Below, piece by piece: positions 45,080 through 57,535 of a stretch of 64,000 bases of DNA (position 1 is its first letter; each line of letters begins with the position of its first letter). Position numbers and translations under genes: made by a program. The notes beneath the pieces are model-generated. The model did no database searches and was not told the DNA's origin. It saw nothing but the letters and a program-made list of their open reading frames with translations. The stretch comes from Dipteris shenzhenensis (lineage: Eukaryota > Polypodiophyta > Polypodiopsida > Gleicheniales). The stretch lies in assembly GCA_047967505.1 (NCBI GenBank), contig CM106538.1; one strand, given 5' to 3'.

Positions 45080-45770
45080 CAGATATTTCGAGGGTGATGA
45101 CATGAATGCCACTATCCCCATAATCTATCAGTACCAAAAGGTTGATGCCATCCTAGATGGGGAGTGTCTGTACCAAGGAATGCTGGGTAAAGTGAGGAAA
45201 ACCTACACTCGAGCAAACCCATCTGGTAGTGAAGTTGGCCGATGGTGGAACTACAGAACCCTTGGGAGTCCTTACCGGAATTAACATTAAAGTATTCAGA
45301 TTCTTGTGCCCTGTTAGGTTTGTAGTCATGGACTTCACCCATTAGTTGGGATATGAGGCTATCCTAGGCAGACCCTTCTTATGAATGTCCAAGGCTCATA
45401 CATGACTAGTGTACTGATAACATCTATTTGTAGAATGAGGAACAAATCATGCGAGTGGACTTGCACACCTACAAGGCCCACCCATTGTTAGGACACCTTT
45501 TTGCTGTTGCGAAATTCGACACAACCGCCCGGACCACATCCTTGAAGCTATTCCAACCCTATGAAAAGGAAGAGGATGAAAAGGAGTCTGATGAATTCTG
45601 GTATGCATTTCTTCCCGAGCTGAAATTCTCTCAGAATTGGATGCACATCTTAGCCAACATTGATGTCCTAAAGAGAATAGGGTTCCGGATCACTACCCCT
45701 GAGATCGAGGGTCTGACCCCGATGGTCTCCCCCTTAGAATGTTTAACATGCTCAAACCCCAAGATGTGAA
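45080..45770 (+). pseudogene. Element G protease region
   Basis: KVDAILDGE and INIKVFRFLCPVRFVVMDFTH then YEAILGRPF are Gypsy retropepsin features, with DGE in place of the usual DGGS. An unassigned open stretch, 45449-45769, follows. Several stops are present. Confidence 0.7.
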
Positions 45771-46099
45771 TAAAGGAACAATACGGGTCAAATCAGATCT
45801 CCACTGGCTATCATACGTAGGTGCTACGATTGCTCACCATGAGTTCTCTTCCAATTAGGGAGCCAGGGTTATCTTAATAACCTCCCCCATTGGCTCTATA
45901 AGTGCAATGAAAGAGCCCCCTTCATGTTCTAAACTCCCTTTATCCAAAAGCTCAGCTAAGGCCAAAAGGGCCACTTCTCTTGTAGAAATAGATGAGGAGG
46001 TTGAAGAAAAGGAAGATCTATGATAGGTACTAGCCCACTACAAGCCCCACACGATTGAGGATCGCAAGATCTTATACCAATGGGCCAAGAGACCTCGAG

Positions 46100-46990
46100 A
46101 AGATGGGTGCTCCCAAGGATATGATGAGCCAGCCCCGATCAAGGACGTAAACCTAGCTTCGGAAGGGGAGGACCCCCAACCTATATTCATTTTGCTGACA
46201 ATCTCACCCCCAATGAGGAGAGTGCTTTGATAGCTCTCCTATGATAATACAAGGATTACATGGCCTAGAGATACACCGATATGAAAGGTGTTTGCTGACG
46301 TAGTGCAGCACATGATCCCCATGCTAGACAAAAGCTGGTATGCCAACATTCCTACCCTACGAATCCCAAGTATGCACTCATAGTGAGGGAGGAAATCTAG
46401 AAACTCATAGATGCCAGATTCATCTATGAGATTGAGCATATGGACTGGGTGTCACCCATCATGATAGTCCTGAAGAAAAATGGAAAAATTAGAGTATGCG
46501 TGGATTTGAAAAAAGTAACACTACCACTAGAAGTGACCACTACCCCTTGCCATTCACAGAACATGTCTTAGAAAGGGTAGCGAGAAAGGAAGCCTATAGC
46601 TTCCTAGATGGAATTTCCCCAGGATCAACATAAAACAGCCTTTGCAATCGGTGGTGTGTATGCAGCTAGAGTAATGATATTCAGGTTGACCAATGCACCT
46701 GCCACCTTCCAACAGATGGTGATCACGGTATTCAAGGAGTACCTAAGAGATTTTGTGGAAGTCTTCTTGGATGACATATGCATGAACTCAACGTGGGATG
46801 ATCACTTGAAATACCTTAGACTTGAAGTGCCACCTATACCACATATCCTGAACCCTCTTAAGTGCCAATTTTGGGTCAAACATGGTGTAACTCTTGGCCA
46901 CATAGTGTCCTAGAATGGAATCTCAATGGACCACAACAAATCAAACTCATCTTGGAACTACCACCCCCCACTAATGCCAAGGGAGTCCAA
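46100..46990 (+). pseudogene. Element G reverse transcriptase
   Basis: DPQPIFI, YEIEHMDWVSPIMIVLKKNG, RVCVDLKK, AYSFLDG, QHKTAFAIGG, LTNAPATFQQMV and catalytic VEVFLDDI follow in order. Stops and frameshifts occur between the blocks. Longest open piece is 46608-46913. Confidence 0.85.
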
Positions 46991-47005
46991 TGATTTACTA
47001 GTCAC

Positions 47006-47736
47006 ATGGGCTACTATAGAGGGTTCATCTTGTTCTATGCCAACATAGCCCGCCCATTATACAAACTACTAGTATCCTTTGAGTGGATTGAGGAATGCCA
47101 AAAATACTTCAAAACCCTCAAACTAGCCCTAGCCACCGCACCAGTGTTGAGAGTACCTGACTCGAATCTAATATTCTATGTCCATATCGATGCTTCTAAC
47201 TTTGCTATCGAGTATGTGTGCTAGCTAAACCAGGGGAGCATAACTTGGACTACCTGGTGTACTTTGTGAGCCCCCAACTAAATGAGGCCGAGGCTAACTA
47301 CATAACAATTGAGAGGGAAGGTCTGGCCATGGTCTATGCACTCAAGAAGTTCAGGCACTACTTGTTAGCTAACAAGTTTGTCTTCTTTGTGGACCACCAA
47401 GCATTGTTATACTTGGTCAACAAGCCATGCATGATAGGACGCATCACCAGGTGGATGCTAATCCTCTTGGAATTCAACTTCACAGTTGCTGTGCATAAGG
47501 GAAAAACCCATGTCCTAGCTGACCACTTGTCGAGAATCCCAAAGTGCAAAGCCCCATTAGGAGTTAAAGATGACCTCCCTGATGCTCCCCTCTTCTTCAT
47601 CGACATCATACCTGAATGGGCCGCTGAGATTGGTCACTACCTGGCCAATGGCCTACCCCTTGGCCAAGCTCTCAAGAAAGATAGAGCCCGCAAACTCATT
47701 AAGGAGACATCACTGTATCAGCTAATTGCAGGCTAA
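47006..47736 (+). pseudogene. Element G RNase H and tether
   Basis: GYYRGFI, then FYVHIDASNFAIEYV, then an overlap to a frame with NEAEANYITIEREGLAMVYA and FFVDHQALLYLVNKP. The tether ends VLADHLSRIP. The Asp and Glu catalytic positions are present. One frameshift lies near 47220. Confidence 0.87.
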
Positions 47737-48650
47737 CTATACCGCATGGGCAAGGATGGCATCTCATGAAGATGTGTGTGTGAGCATGAATACATGGATG
47801 TGCTCGAGGAAGCCCACTCAAGAATTGCAGGAGGTTACTTTTTCACTGAGGTTACAACACATAAGGTGCTCCAAGCTGGCCTTTGGTGGCCGACTCTCTT
47901 CTGAGATGTAGTCAAATTCATAAAGCGGTGCGACCCTTGCGAGCATGTCCAAATCCCACACAAGGTGGAGATGATGCCCTTAATTGAAATCTTAACCGAT
48001 CAACCTTTCAAGAAATGGGGCATCGATTTTATTGGACCCATAAGTCTAGGAGCTAAAGGTACCGGGGCCAGATACATCATCTTGGCCCACAGATTACTTC
48101 ACCAAGTGGGTAGAAGGGAGAGCCACTGTGAAGGCAGATGCGAGATCCACCACCAAATTGTTATATGAACAAATTATCACCGGGTTCAGATGTCTTAGAC
48201 TAAGTCAGTAGCAACGATCGAGGAACTCATTTCCTCAATGAAACAATAGCAATCCTAACTAGTGAATTCATGATCATACATAGGAAGTCAATGCCATACT
48301 AACCTACCGACGAACCGACCGCAACATTCCAACCCCAGAATCTTGAACGTGCTCTATTGCCACGAATCGTCCAACTCAACATGAAAATCGCCCAAGGCAG
48401 CAAAGGAGCAACACAAGAACCGACCCCTACAATGCAGGATGTTACACAAGAGCCTCCCTCCAAATCCAAAGGTGAACCCTCAAGGGTAGTTGCGATCATT
48501 CAATCTCCAACGGTGCCTTTCGACTCACGAGAGCAAATGTCTATGCTGAAGGTGGTCACACAAGAACCCACTTCTCTTGTGACAAAGGACCATTCTATGA
48601 GACAACTAATCATAATGCCAATGTACCTTTGGCATACGAGGTAAGACACA
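47737..48650 (+). pseudogene. Element G integrase, truncated
   Basis: A zinc-domain remnant with CDPCEH, then PFKKWGIDFIGPIS (first Asp), a frameshift to DYFTKWVEGRATVKAD, and THFLNETIAIL. The last catalytic Glu region is not readable. A variable tail to about 48640 reads IVQLNMKIAQGSK in open frame but is not recognised. Confidence 0.75.
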
Positions 48651-49094
48651 AGTTGGACATTTTTGCAAGCACCTTTTCAATGCTTAATGTTTACAATTAC
48701 GACACACGGCATTATTTTTAAAATACATTATGTATTAGAATGTGCTCTACATGGCCTTTAACACGCTATGCGGCGGTAGCATGGCATCCATCTAACCGCA
48801 TTCCTCATGATTGTCAAGTCCAAGTCTAGGTGAGTCACTACAGTAAGCATGTCACCAAATGCACCCTCAGCCCACAAGTCACTGCTGTACACATACATGC
48901 ACACATCCACGATCAACACTAGGTGATTAGGGTCAGTATGTCCCTTTTGCATTTTTTTGCAATCTTGCACGCTGACCTCACAATTAATCCCACTGCTCAT
49001 CGGTACACCCCACCCATTCCCTTCTCTCTCCCACCTTCCCACTCCTTCCCACTTTTCCCCCTCTTTCCCTCTCCGTTCTTAGATAGTATCTCAC
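48651..49094. other. unannotated spacer in element G
   Basis: No motif. A C/T-rich stretch lies at 49010-49080. Confidence 0.5.
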
Positions 49095-49530
49095 TGACCG
49101 TTGCATCCAGAGATCCTACGCACCATCACCGTCCATGTATCTTACTGACCGTTGCCATCCAGAGATCTCGCCGACCATCACTATCCATGTATCCTACCAA
49201 TCATCGCTATTCAGAGATTCTGGCGATCATCGCTCGTCAATGTATCCTGCCGACCATTGCCATCCACATATCAAGCCGATCGTGGCCATCACTGTATTCC
49301 ATTGACTGTTGCCATCCAAAGATTTTGATGATCGTCACCATCCACATATCACACCGATTAGGGCTATCACCATATTCCATTGACCATCGCCATCTAGAGA
49401 TTCTATCGACCGATGCCATCCACATATCACATCGATCACGGCCATCAGCGTATTCCGTCGACCGTCGCCATCCACGTAATCTGCTGCTGACCATTGCCAT
49501 TTGAAGATCCCATCGACCGTGGGGATACAA
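49095..49530. repeat. degenerate short tandem repeat block
   Basis: More than a dozen variants of GACC[A/G]T[C/T]GCCATCCA followed by [C/A]A[T/G]AT, spaced about 25-30 bp. A TATA-like CTATATAAAG follows at 49535-49544. Confidence 0.75.
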
Positions 49531-49667
49531 AAATCTATATAAAGTCTTAGAGGCCCTATCCCGCTGGGTCATTGCCATAGCAGTTTCCCCCAGACTTTTC
49601 AAAAATTTTATCAAAATTCTCATAGCCCCTTGCCCTCTTCCACACAGCCACCCAACACAGTCAGTTT

Positions 49668-51600
49668 ATGTCCAACTCTTCCTCTTCCATCGATTCTCTC
49701 GTCACTCAATTACCCTCATTCTTCCCCATGGATCCGAAAAACAAATTATTTGAATTTGAAATGGAGCTAGGGACTCCACCCTCGACCTCCTATTCCACAG
49801 GCCACCGGCCCCTTCGATTCTCAAAGCATGCCCTCGGCAACAATCCGCATGCCCTTTGGATTCCCCATCGAAGATTTGCAAGGGGAGGAGGAAATGTCTA
49901 CATGATAGGCCACCTAGGAGGGCTCGATAGTAGCAGCATGCACGCCCCCCTCAAGGTCAAGAAAGTGCACCTCGACTCCCACAAAAGGAGAATACAAAGT
50001 CGTGCGCTCCCAAATGCCCTCACCACTCGAGGAAGCCTAGCTCCAAGAATTAGATGCATGCACCATTCACTCTTGTTTTGCCTATGAGGGTGATGATTGC
50101 ACCTCCACTACCACACAGTAACAACCTATGTGACACTAAGGGAGCCAACAATGCAAGAAGCACTAACAATTGCAGGCCAGCAGAGCAGAATCGTAGACCA
50201 CCTTCCATGCCACTTGGACATGAGGCTATTGGGGGAGTTCCTTTAGGCTTACAACTTGAATACCAATGTGGGCGTCCTATGAGATGCAACGGGCACTCCC
50301 CACTACTACCACCTCAATCAAGACATGGTATGAGCCGCCCTCGATCTATCGGTCGTCAATAGCAGCAGCGGACAAGTATGCAACAAAGAAGAAGGCAGAG
50401 GCCCTCATCAAAGTCTGCCACTATGACCATAAGAAAAGCAAAGGGTGCATCCACTTCACCGAAATTATCAAGCCAGAGGTGGAAAGACCGGCAAGGGCCC
50501 TGCAGTGGTGGTGGCTGATGTAAGTAAAGCACACGGATCACCATCAGTCCATCATGCTTAACATCTTATTGTGGTTGGCAGACCCCAGGTTATGAATTGG
50601 GTAGATTATTTCAGCAACCAAATGAGGGATCACCTCAAAATACAAAAGGAGGTCATTGGCAACCCAATGCTCTCCATTGGATTCTCTACCACATGCTACA
50701 GTAGCATCTGCTTATTGAGGGCTGAATGAAAAGTCTACCATGGGATTGGCATAGTAGACAGATCTAGAAGAAGGCGAGCAAGAATAGAGCCCAATGCCAC
50801 TCTGGCCAGCTCTTGGTGCAACCGGCCCCAAGCCAGTAGTTGCTTGTGCAATACAAGGATCGACGGATGCAAGAATTCCTAGGTCATCAACTACAACTCC
50901 AACAAGTGGATCCCCTAAACAAGGGAAAAAGGGTTCAACAGGAGCCCATCTTAATTGAAGACCTCCTAGGTGACAAGAAACGATCATCATTGGCCTCCAC
51001 CCACAACAGCCAAATCCACACTAGCAACTCCTGCTATGCCCTAGGTCTCGACCTTAGCAATGGCCCATCCTCAAGAGACCACATCCTTCATCCTCTCCAT
51101 GGGCAAGCCTCGCAGAGGCTCTATAGTTTTGCAGCATGGCCCACTATTAGGCACCAAGTGGCTATAGCCATATGTCAACCGAGCAGCTCTCACGTGTCGA
51201 CTAGATGGAGTAAAACTTATTTGAACCAATGGCGTAGCTACCATAGGGGCACAAACAATTTTGCAAAGGAGGCAATAATAGGACTCAAGCTCTCAACAAC
51301 TCTTCTCCAGGCACATCTCTCCGTGCACGATAGCCACACAATGATGGTTACCACCCAAGCCCCAGGGCAAATGGCCATAAATAGAGTAGAGGAGAACAAA
51401 GCCTAAAGAGCTCAAGTTGGCAATCACAAAGCTCAAGGATGAGCTCTCTACAAGAAAATCCTTGGTACAAACACTCATGGACCAAGCCGACAAAGTGGAA
51501 TCCGGCCTTCTTAGAACAACATTAGAGCAAAAGGCACAGGTAGAGGCCCAACACGTCATGACTCAGGACAACTACAAGTGCCAGATCCAAACACTATAGG
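49668..51600 (+). pseudogene. Element G downstream ORF region 1, unrecognised
   Basis: Broken frames: a Ser-rich start MSNSSSSIDSLVTQLPSF (49668), a segment ADKYATKKKAEALIKVCHYD (about 50370-50430), a Gln-rich part (50840-51406), and a heptad-rich helix KLKDELSTRKSLVQTLMDQA (51420-51540) that looks coiled-coil. No family is recognised. It could be gag-like or env-like. It lies on the same strand as pol. Confidence 0.4.
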
Positions 51601-52992
51601 ATCTCTTGACACAAGAATAGGCACTGATGGTGTCCCTTCAAGAGTAGAATGAATGATAATGCATCCTCAGTCAACCAAAAGACTCAGGGTTGGAAGACTG
51701 AGAGCAACAATAGTTCAAAATGTAAAGGGAGGTCTCCACACAACTCGGCACTTACACACTCACACCACACACTATCCCCCATACACTCCAAATGCACTTC
51801 GATGCACTCCATGCACAAAACCTTATATTCCACCTAGATCTCACAGCCCCACTCCCTCTTAACACCCTCCAACAATCCTCTGCCACCATAACCCCAATCA
51901 TTGCCGCCCCATTCTCACCATGTCCTATTTTTCCTAAGAGCTTCAGCCCTCTATTTTCTCTCTTCTCTGCCCCTCTGATCTCTAAACTCTCACCGCCCAT
52001 CCCATTGTACTAAATTTCTAAGCCTGGTGCCGCATCATCTCACGGAGTCCACTAATTATCTCACGGACGATGATGTGATGCAAATCACAAAGCTCGAGGA
52101 ACTCAGCCCGTGGGTCCACACTCCCAAAAGTCTACAAGCCGAGATAAATTCGATGTATACCTATGGCCGAGTCTCCACAATACATTCTCAAGGGTATCTT
52201 GCGGCATACTAGTTCACCACCTACGACTCCCTCGGCATTATAATCCTTTTCAACTGGGTGCTAAAAGCTCTCCAAGACTCACTTGAGTCCTCGGTGAGCA
52301 ATTTTGAAATAATACATGTAGCATATCCTGAGGAACTAGCTGAGGAGGAAGGCCAAGAAGCCATTGCAATATTTAATTCTATGGCCCCACCTACCAAAAT
52401 CCCAAAACCACCTCCTTTGGATCCCTCCCAACCCACCTAGCAAGCCACCCAACCTCCCCTTCCTTGCACAACACTACACGAATATTCTTCCAATGCCTCT
52501 AACACCACCACCACACAGCATGGGACCTCCCCGTCCATCTCCTCTATGGCTCCGCCGATCGCGACCTCCCTGAAGAAGCTCTCAACACGTTGCTCAAAGC
52601 AACCAATTTTGTCTAGATGGCCAATGACACAATGCCAACAGGCACAATGGCGGATGCAAAACCCATGCACATTGAAGATGACGAGGCTTCGCAAGCTCCT
52701 CCCCCCTCCCCACCCCAAAATGTCCAATGGTGCCCTAACTTGCAGTCATTCCAAGAGCTGCTAGATAGTGCACTTATGTAGGTCCATTGGAAGTGCCAAC
52801 TCAAGGGCTCCCACCTCTACCTCTATGAAATGTTAGAGGTGTGGTGCCTCACACAATTCATCACCCAGTCTTTCGACGACTGGCGATGCGCACATCCAAA
52901 GCACACAAGAGGAGGATAAACCTTGCTCGTGATGCTCCAGTCCCACAGACTGATGCAGATGCCATTCTACGGCCTCACTAGTGCATTCCCTT

Positions 52993-54095
52993 TGTTAACA
53001 TCCACAGAGTATAGCGAATGTAGGGTAATTAGTGATTAGAGGTGATTAGGCTTCATGATTTACTTCAACAAAAAAAGCCCTGGAAGGAGTATAGCACAAA
53101 CTCAAGGAGTTTGATCCCCAAATATGCCAAGGCCAAAGATTCTAGGCAAAATGCACAGATTGTAGGTTCCAGCTAACACCTCAAGGCCAACGATTGCATG
53201 AAACATGCACATTCTGATCTACTTCAGGAGTACAGCACAAGCTCAAGGAGTTTGAGCCCCAAATACCCCATGGCCAAAGCATGCAGGCAATGTGCACAGG
53301 TGGTATGTTCTAGTTGCCACAATTGTATGTTCCAGCTACAAGCTGTGGTTAAGTGGTGTCTTGTAGAAGTTAAGCCTCGCTACTCTAGGTTTTGAGCCTA
53401 ATAAATGGGGTTTGAACCACAAATGGCTTAAGGCTTGAGGGCGCTTAGGGGATTTGAGCCCCAAATAGCCTAAGCCTTGGAGGCGCGAGGCTAACACAAG
53501 CGCTATTTGAGAATCAGTTTGGAACACCTCCTAATTCCAGGTTTGTCCCAAGTGCTCTAATATGGTTAACACAGTGCTATTTCCACTAGTAGGGAGAGAT
53601 GGAAAGAATAGCAATATGCCTTGGCACCCTACGGGCCCAAGAGCCTTTTATTATAAAGATAAGGAGAGTGCTTAAAGGAAAAGTGTTGGCCCTCCCTCCA
53701 AAAGGTGACTTGTATAAAAGGCCAAATGGTTGACTTTGGTCTTCATTGTTTTGCACAAGTTTGAATACAAGCTCCCTCTTCTCTTCCAAGAGAGTGTTTT
53801 GGGTGTTCCCTTGTTTCCATTGTAGTGCCCTTGTGTTTGCCACTCCATCCCCCTTCACTCTCCTCTTCCCTTCTCCTTATCCTTCTCCCTCCCTTATCCC
53901 CTCTCTTCTCCCCTCTCCCCATTCCCTATTTCTCTTGTGGAAACACATTGCAACAATCTGGAGGCCGCTTGAGTGACACTTGCAGATGGTGGCTCGTGCC
54001 TTGCATTACTCTCATGAGGAGTAGCTTGGAGTGGAGGCTACATCGGCATCTCTTCAACATCCCCACGACACATGAGTCACCACTGAGACCACACA
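52993..54095 (+). mobile_element. solo LTR of the element G family
   Basis: Starts TGTTAACATCCAC and ends GAGACCACACA. It is flanked by a perfect 5-bp duplication CCCTT (52988-52992 and 54096-54100). There is no primer site to its right and no purine tract to its left. It is about 150 bp longer than the LTR at 57536 because of an internal partial repeat. It interrupts downstream ORF region 2. Confidence 0.9.
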
Positions 54096-54180
54096 CCCTT
54101 CCTCAAAATGGAGCAATTTTGGCAGTACTACCATAGTGCCCACGTCGATCGCCGAATCCACCCCCTATACATGCCAATGG

Positions 54181-54477
54181 TGTGAAAGTGAGGGATCAAG
54201 AGGATCAAAGCACCATGAGAGAGACATAGGGTAGCAAACACTCAATCTATTGCAATGTATATGTATGCTCAACAATACATGATAGGCTTCTTATATAGAG
54301 AGAGCCTTTAGAATAGTCAAACCATGTGGGATCCTCTCATCCACATCTCTCCTTGTGGATATCCTCAATCCACATCTCCACATCTTGTAGTCCACATCCT
54401 AGGGTGGCTACTTTAATTCTTTCCTATACCATACCTTAGCCCTTTAATATATGTGCTCATGGCACCATATCTCAACA
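54181..54477 (-). repeat. Element H 3' LTR (297 bp)
   Basis: TGTGAAAGTG...ATCTCAACA. The purine tract AAGGGGAGG (- strand) adjoins at 54478-54486. Confidence 0.93.
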
Positions 54478-54693
54478 CCTCCCCTTGGTGCCATGATACT
54501 TTGGCTACTGCAAGGTGGTTAGATGTGAGTTACATTCCATTACCTCCCCTTAGTGCATGCATTGCTACTTAAGGTGGTCAAGTGTGGTTTACATGTTAAT
54601 ACCTCCCCTGGGTGCTTTCATAGCTACTCTCAGGTGGTCAGGTTTGATTACAAACATATAAGCAAGGTTGTTCCATTGATGTCACCTTTTGGC

Positions 54694-55506
54694 TCATGGC
54701 TTGATGAGGATTCCACGTAGTTGACCTGCTGGTTCTTCAATCTGCAATCTTCTTCCTTGTGTCCCAGCTTCTTGCAATGGTGACACTTTGGTTTTGTTCT
54801 TCAATCTGTAGTCACTTTGATAGTGACCCATCCTTCCGCAATGGTAGCACTTCGTTGATGTTTTACTGAATAGTGCTTGTTCTTCATTATAGCTGTTGCG
54901 TGTAGATGGCGATGTCGATGTTGATGCCTTCAACTCTCTTTCTTTTTCAAGAAGAGAGGATACACATTCCTCAAACTTTGGATCTGGAAAATTCTTCAAA
55001 GTGGTTGTCAATGCATGATACTCTGCAAGCATGCTTTTAAGGAGAATTGCAAGTGCATCTTTCTCTCCTATCTTTGCATTTATGCCCTCTAGTTGAGTCA
55101 TAATGCTTTTGATTTTGTTGACAAATTGTGCCATGGATTCATTGAAGCCCATGTGCATACCATAGAATTCAATCTTAAGATGGATTTTTTGGTTTTTGGC
55201 TTTTGCACCAAACACTGTGTTCAACTCATCCCATGCATCCTTGGCATGATCCTTAGAGTCTATATGATGAATTATGTTTGGACCCACGTGCAAACCAATG
55301 AGTGATAGTGCTGCTTTATCTTTTTCCTTCCAAGCATCATTTTGTGTAGTGGGTATGTCTTCTTTTACAGTCTTCCAAAGCTTTTGGTGCATTAGGAGAT
55401 ATCTCATTTGTGTAGACCATGTGTGAAATCCTTCCCCAGTGAGCTTCTCAACAGTTGGGGTGCAGATTGCCATTGCAAAGGTCTTACCAATTGATGATAC
55501 TTTCAA
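54694..55506 (-). CDS. Element H gag (UBN2 type)
   Basis: Open for 270 residues without a stop: EKLTGEGFHTWSTQMRYLLM (gag N-terminal domain), DHAKDAWDELNTVFGAKAKN, a helical middle with GFNESMAQFVNKIKSIMTQL, and the knuckle CYHCGRMGHYQSDY with Tyr in place of the last Cys. It ends soon after the knuckle with no protease. The particle protein would need enzymes supplied in trans (inference). Confidence 0.85.
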   Translation of the reverse strand: MKVSSIGKTFAMAICTPTVEKLTGEGFHTWSTQMRYLLMHQKLWKTVKEDIPTTQNDAWKEKDKAALSLIGLHVGPNIIHHIDSKDHAKDAWDELNTVFGAKAKNQKIHLKIEFYGMHMGFNESMAQFVNKIKSIMTQLEGINAKIGEKDALAILLKSMLAEYHALTTTLKNFPDPKFEECVSSLLEKERELKASTSTSPSTRNSYNEEQALFSKTSTKCYHCGRMGHYQSDYRLKNKTKVSPLQEAGTQGRRLQIEEPAGQLRGILIKP

Positions 55507-56713
55507 ATTTGGCAGTGTCTAATTGCATACAGAAAGTCTGAGTTGACAAGCACGTAAAGCTCAAAATACTATTTATTTTTCCTTTTTGGAGCGTGTGCAA
55601 ATTCTTTCTGGATTGAGAGTTATGCCTTGTTGAAGATTTTGTGGAGAAGAGGGGGCATGATGAGGTGGCACAGAGAGTCACATGCTACTTAGAAACCAGT
55701 GCTTAGCAGGGTACTGTGTGCTTAGGTGGCACTATGGTGACCTTTTAACCTAGCTTGGTTAACCCAAGGTTACACAAATCACCATGATTAAACTAACGCA
55801 AGCAGCTTAACCCAACCACAAGCTAATCTAAGGTCATGTGGTTGAGTGGCTTATCTACCACGTGTCCTATCAGAAAACACAAGGAAATGCAAGCTCTCAA
55901 CAGATGACGATGTGGTGAGGATGTGCTGAAGATCTAGTGGTCGACGCGGGAGTTGTAGATGCTGTTGCAGAGAAGGCCGCTTGGAGGCCACCTTGCCCGT
56001 GATGCTGGGAGGCGATGGCCAACATTGAAGGCATGCTATGAGGCTATTGCTGTTGTCAGAGCCAAGAGCATGGATATGGTGAGACTACATAGCTATGCAC
56101 TGTTGGTCTTCGGTGGCGAGGCATTGTTTGTTGGGCTTCGTCGCCTCAGGAGCTGATGCTGAGTGTGAAGCTTAGGTTGATGAGCTTCCCAAAATGTTGT
56201 CATACTGAGTCTTGAAATGGGATTGTGCTGGAACAGAGCTCCTAACTTGCTCACCGAAGCTATTGGAATCCAAAGCAAATCCAAGTCCTACGTTCTTGCC
56301 GAGATGCTTGAAGGTAAGCCTCATCACCCTCAAAAGTCATTGAAGCTGAGACCCAATCCGACGAGTTCTGTACAGGGATCGACTGATCTTTTTCCCCAAT
56401 AGTAGTAGTCTCTTTAAGCTTGGGTTGTAGAAGCATGGTGCTTTTATGCTACCATTTGTAGCTTGGCGACTGGCTGCTTGGAGATGAGAGCGGCTTTGAT
56501 AGAGGAGCCTTATGAGCCTTTTTGTCTCTCCCTCACACTATTGTAAGGTCTAGTATATCTCTCACGCTCATAAGAACAATGGATGGAGCATATGAATCTC
56601 TCTAAGGAGTTAGAAAAAAAAAATGGACTCTCTCTCAAGGAGCTAAGTCTCTATTGAAGAATAAAAGAGATCACTCAAACGAAGGATGGTGCCTTAACTA
56701 AAGATACAACCAT
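55507..56713 (-). other. Element H leader
   Basis: About 1.2 kb of non-coding sequence between primer site and gag. Confidence 0.7.
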
Positions 56714-56725
56714 GCTCTGATACCA
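56714..56725 (-). other. Element H primer binding site
   Basis: TGGTATCAGAGC on the - strand, abutting the LTR. Confidence 0.92.
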
Positions 56726-57023
56726 CGTGAAAGTGAGGGATCAAGGAGGATCAAAGCACCATGAGAGAGACATAGGGTAGCAAACACTCATTGTATTGCA
56801 ATGCATATGTATGCTCAACAATACATGATAGGCTTCTTATATAGAGAGAGCCTTTAGAATAGTCAAACCATGTGGGATCCTCTCATCCACATCTCTCCTT
56901 GTGGATATCCTCAATCCACATCTCCACATCTTGTAGTCCCCATCCTAGGGTGGCTACTTTAATTATTTCCTATACCATACCTTAGCCCTTTAATCTATGT
57001 GCTCATGGCACCATATCTCAACA
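56726..57023 (-). repeat. Element H 5' LTR (298 bp)
   Basis: Same as the left LTR but its first two bases are CG instead of TG, so the terminal dinucleotide has mutated since insertion. Confidence 0.92.
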
Positions 57024-57520
57024 AATGGAACGATGATGGACTTGGGTAGAATTTTGAGAGCTCCATTAGAAGTCCACCCTAATATGATGTACAATTTTCC
57101 AAAGTTTAACTTCCCCAAATAAATGACTCAGGAGGGATTTTGCTTCCGCCTCCAGTCATTCCAACGACATGTACAGCTCGATACTGGATCCTGTCATTGT
57201 GGCAGCAGTTCACTTCAACCGCCTCCTCTTACTCCTCTGTGACATCCTCGCCCACAGTCACCCCATCGATGACCGCATCCACAATCTGACCAATCATATT
57301 GTCTTCAATCCCAACATCGGTCCTATGCAATGTCAGGACCTTCACCTCTACCTCCACGTCTACAATCTCCACAGACACCACATCCGCACGTATGAGGATA
57401 TGCACGCCACCCACTTTTGGAAGTATCACTCGACTTACCCCATGCTAGCTGGACCGCTATGCAGTCCTACAGATAGTCCTCACCACACACCTCCTCCAGC
57501 ATCTGAGGGTGATCAACACA

Positions 57521-57535
57521 ATAGGAAGGGGGGCA
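57521..57535 (+). other. Element G polypurine tract
   Basis: ATAGGAAGGGGGGCA directly before the LTR. It fixes the + orientation of the element ending here. Confidence 0.88.

Larger units (their letters stand above)
54181..57023 (-). mobile_element. Element H: gag-only Copia-type LTR element (TR-GAG-like)
   Basis: LTRs 54181-54477 and 56726-57023 (about 2-3% different). A perfect target duplication AATGG lies at 54176-54180 and 57024-57028. It has a primer site, polypurine tract and one gag gene, but no pol. It sits inside downstream ORF region 2 of element G. Confidence 0.93.

Noticed and set aside
49237-49623. 128-residue - strand ORF rich in Arg/Met/Asp
   Set aside because: It is the translation of a degenerate tandem repeat, not a gene.
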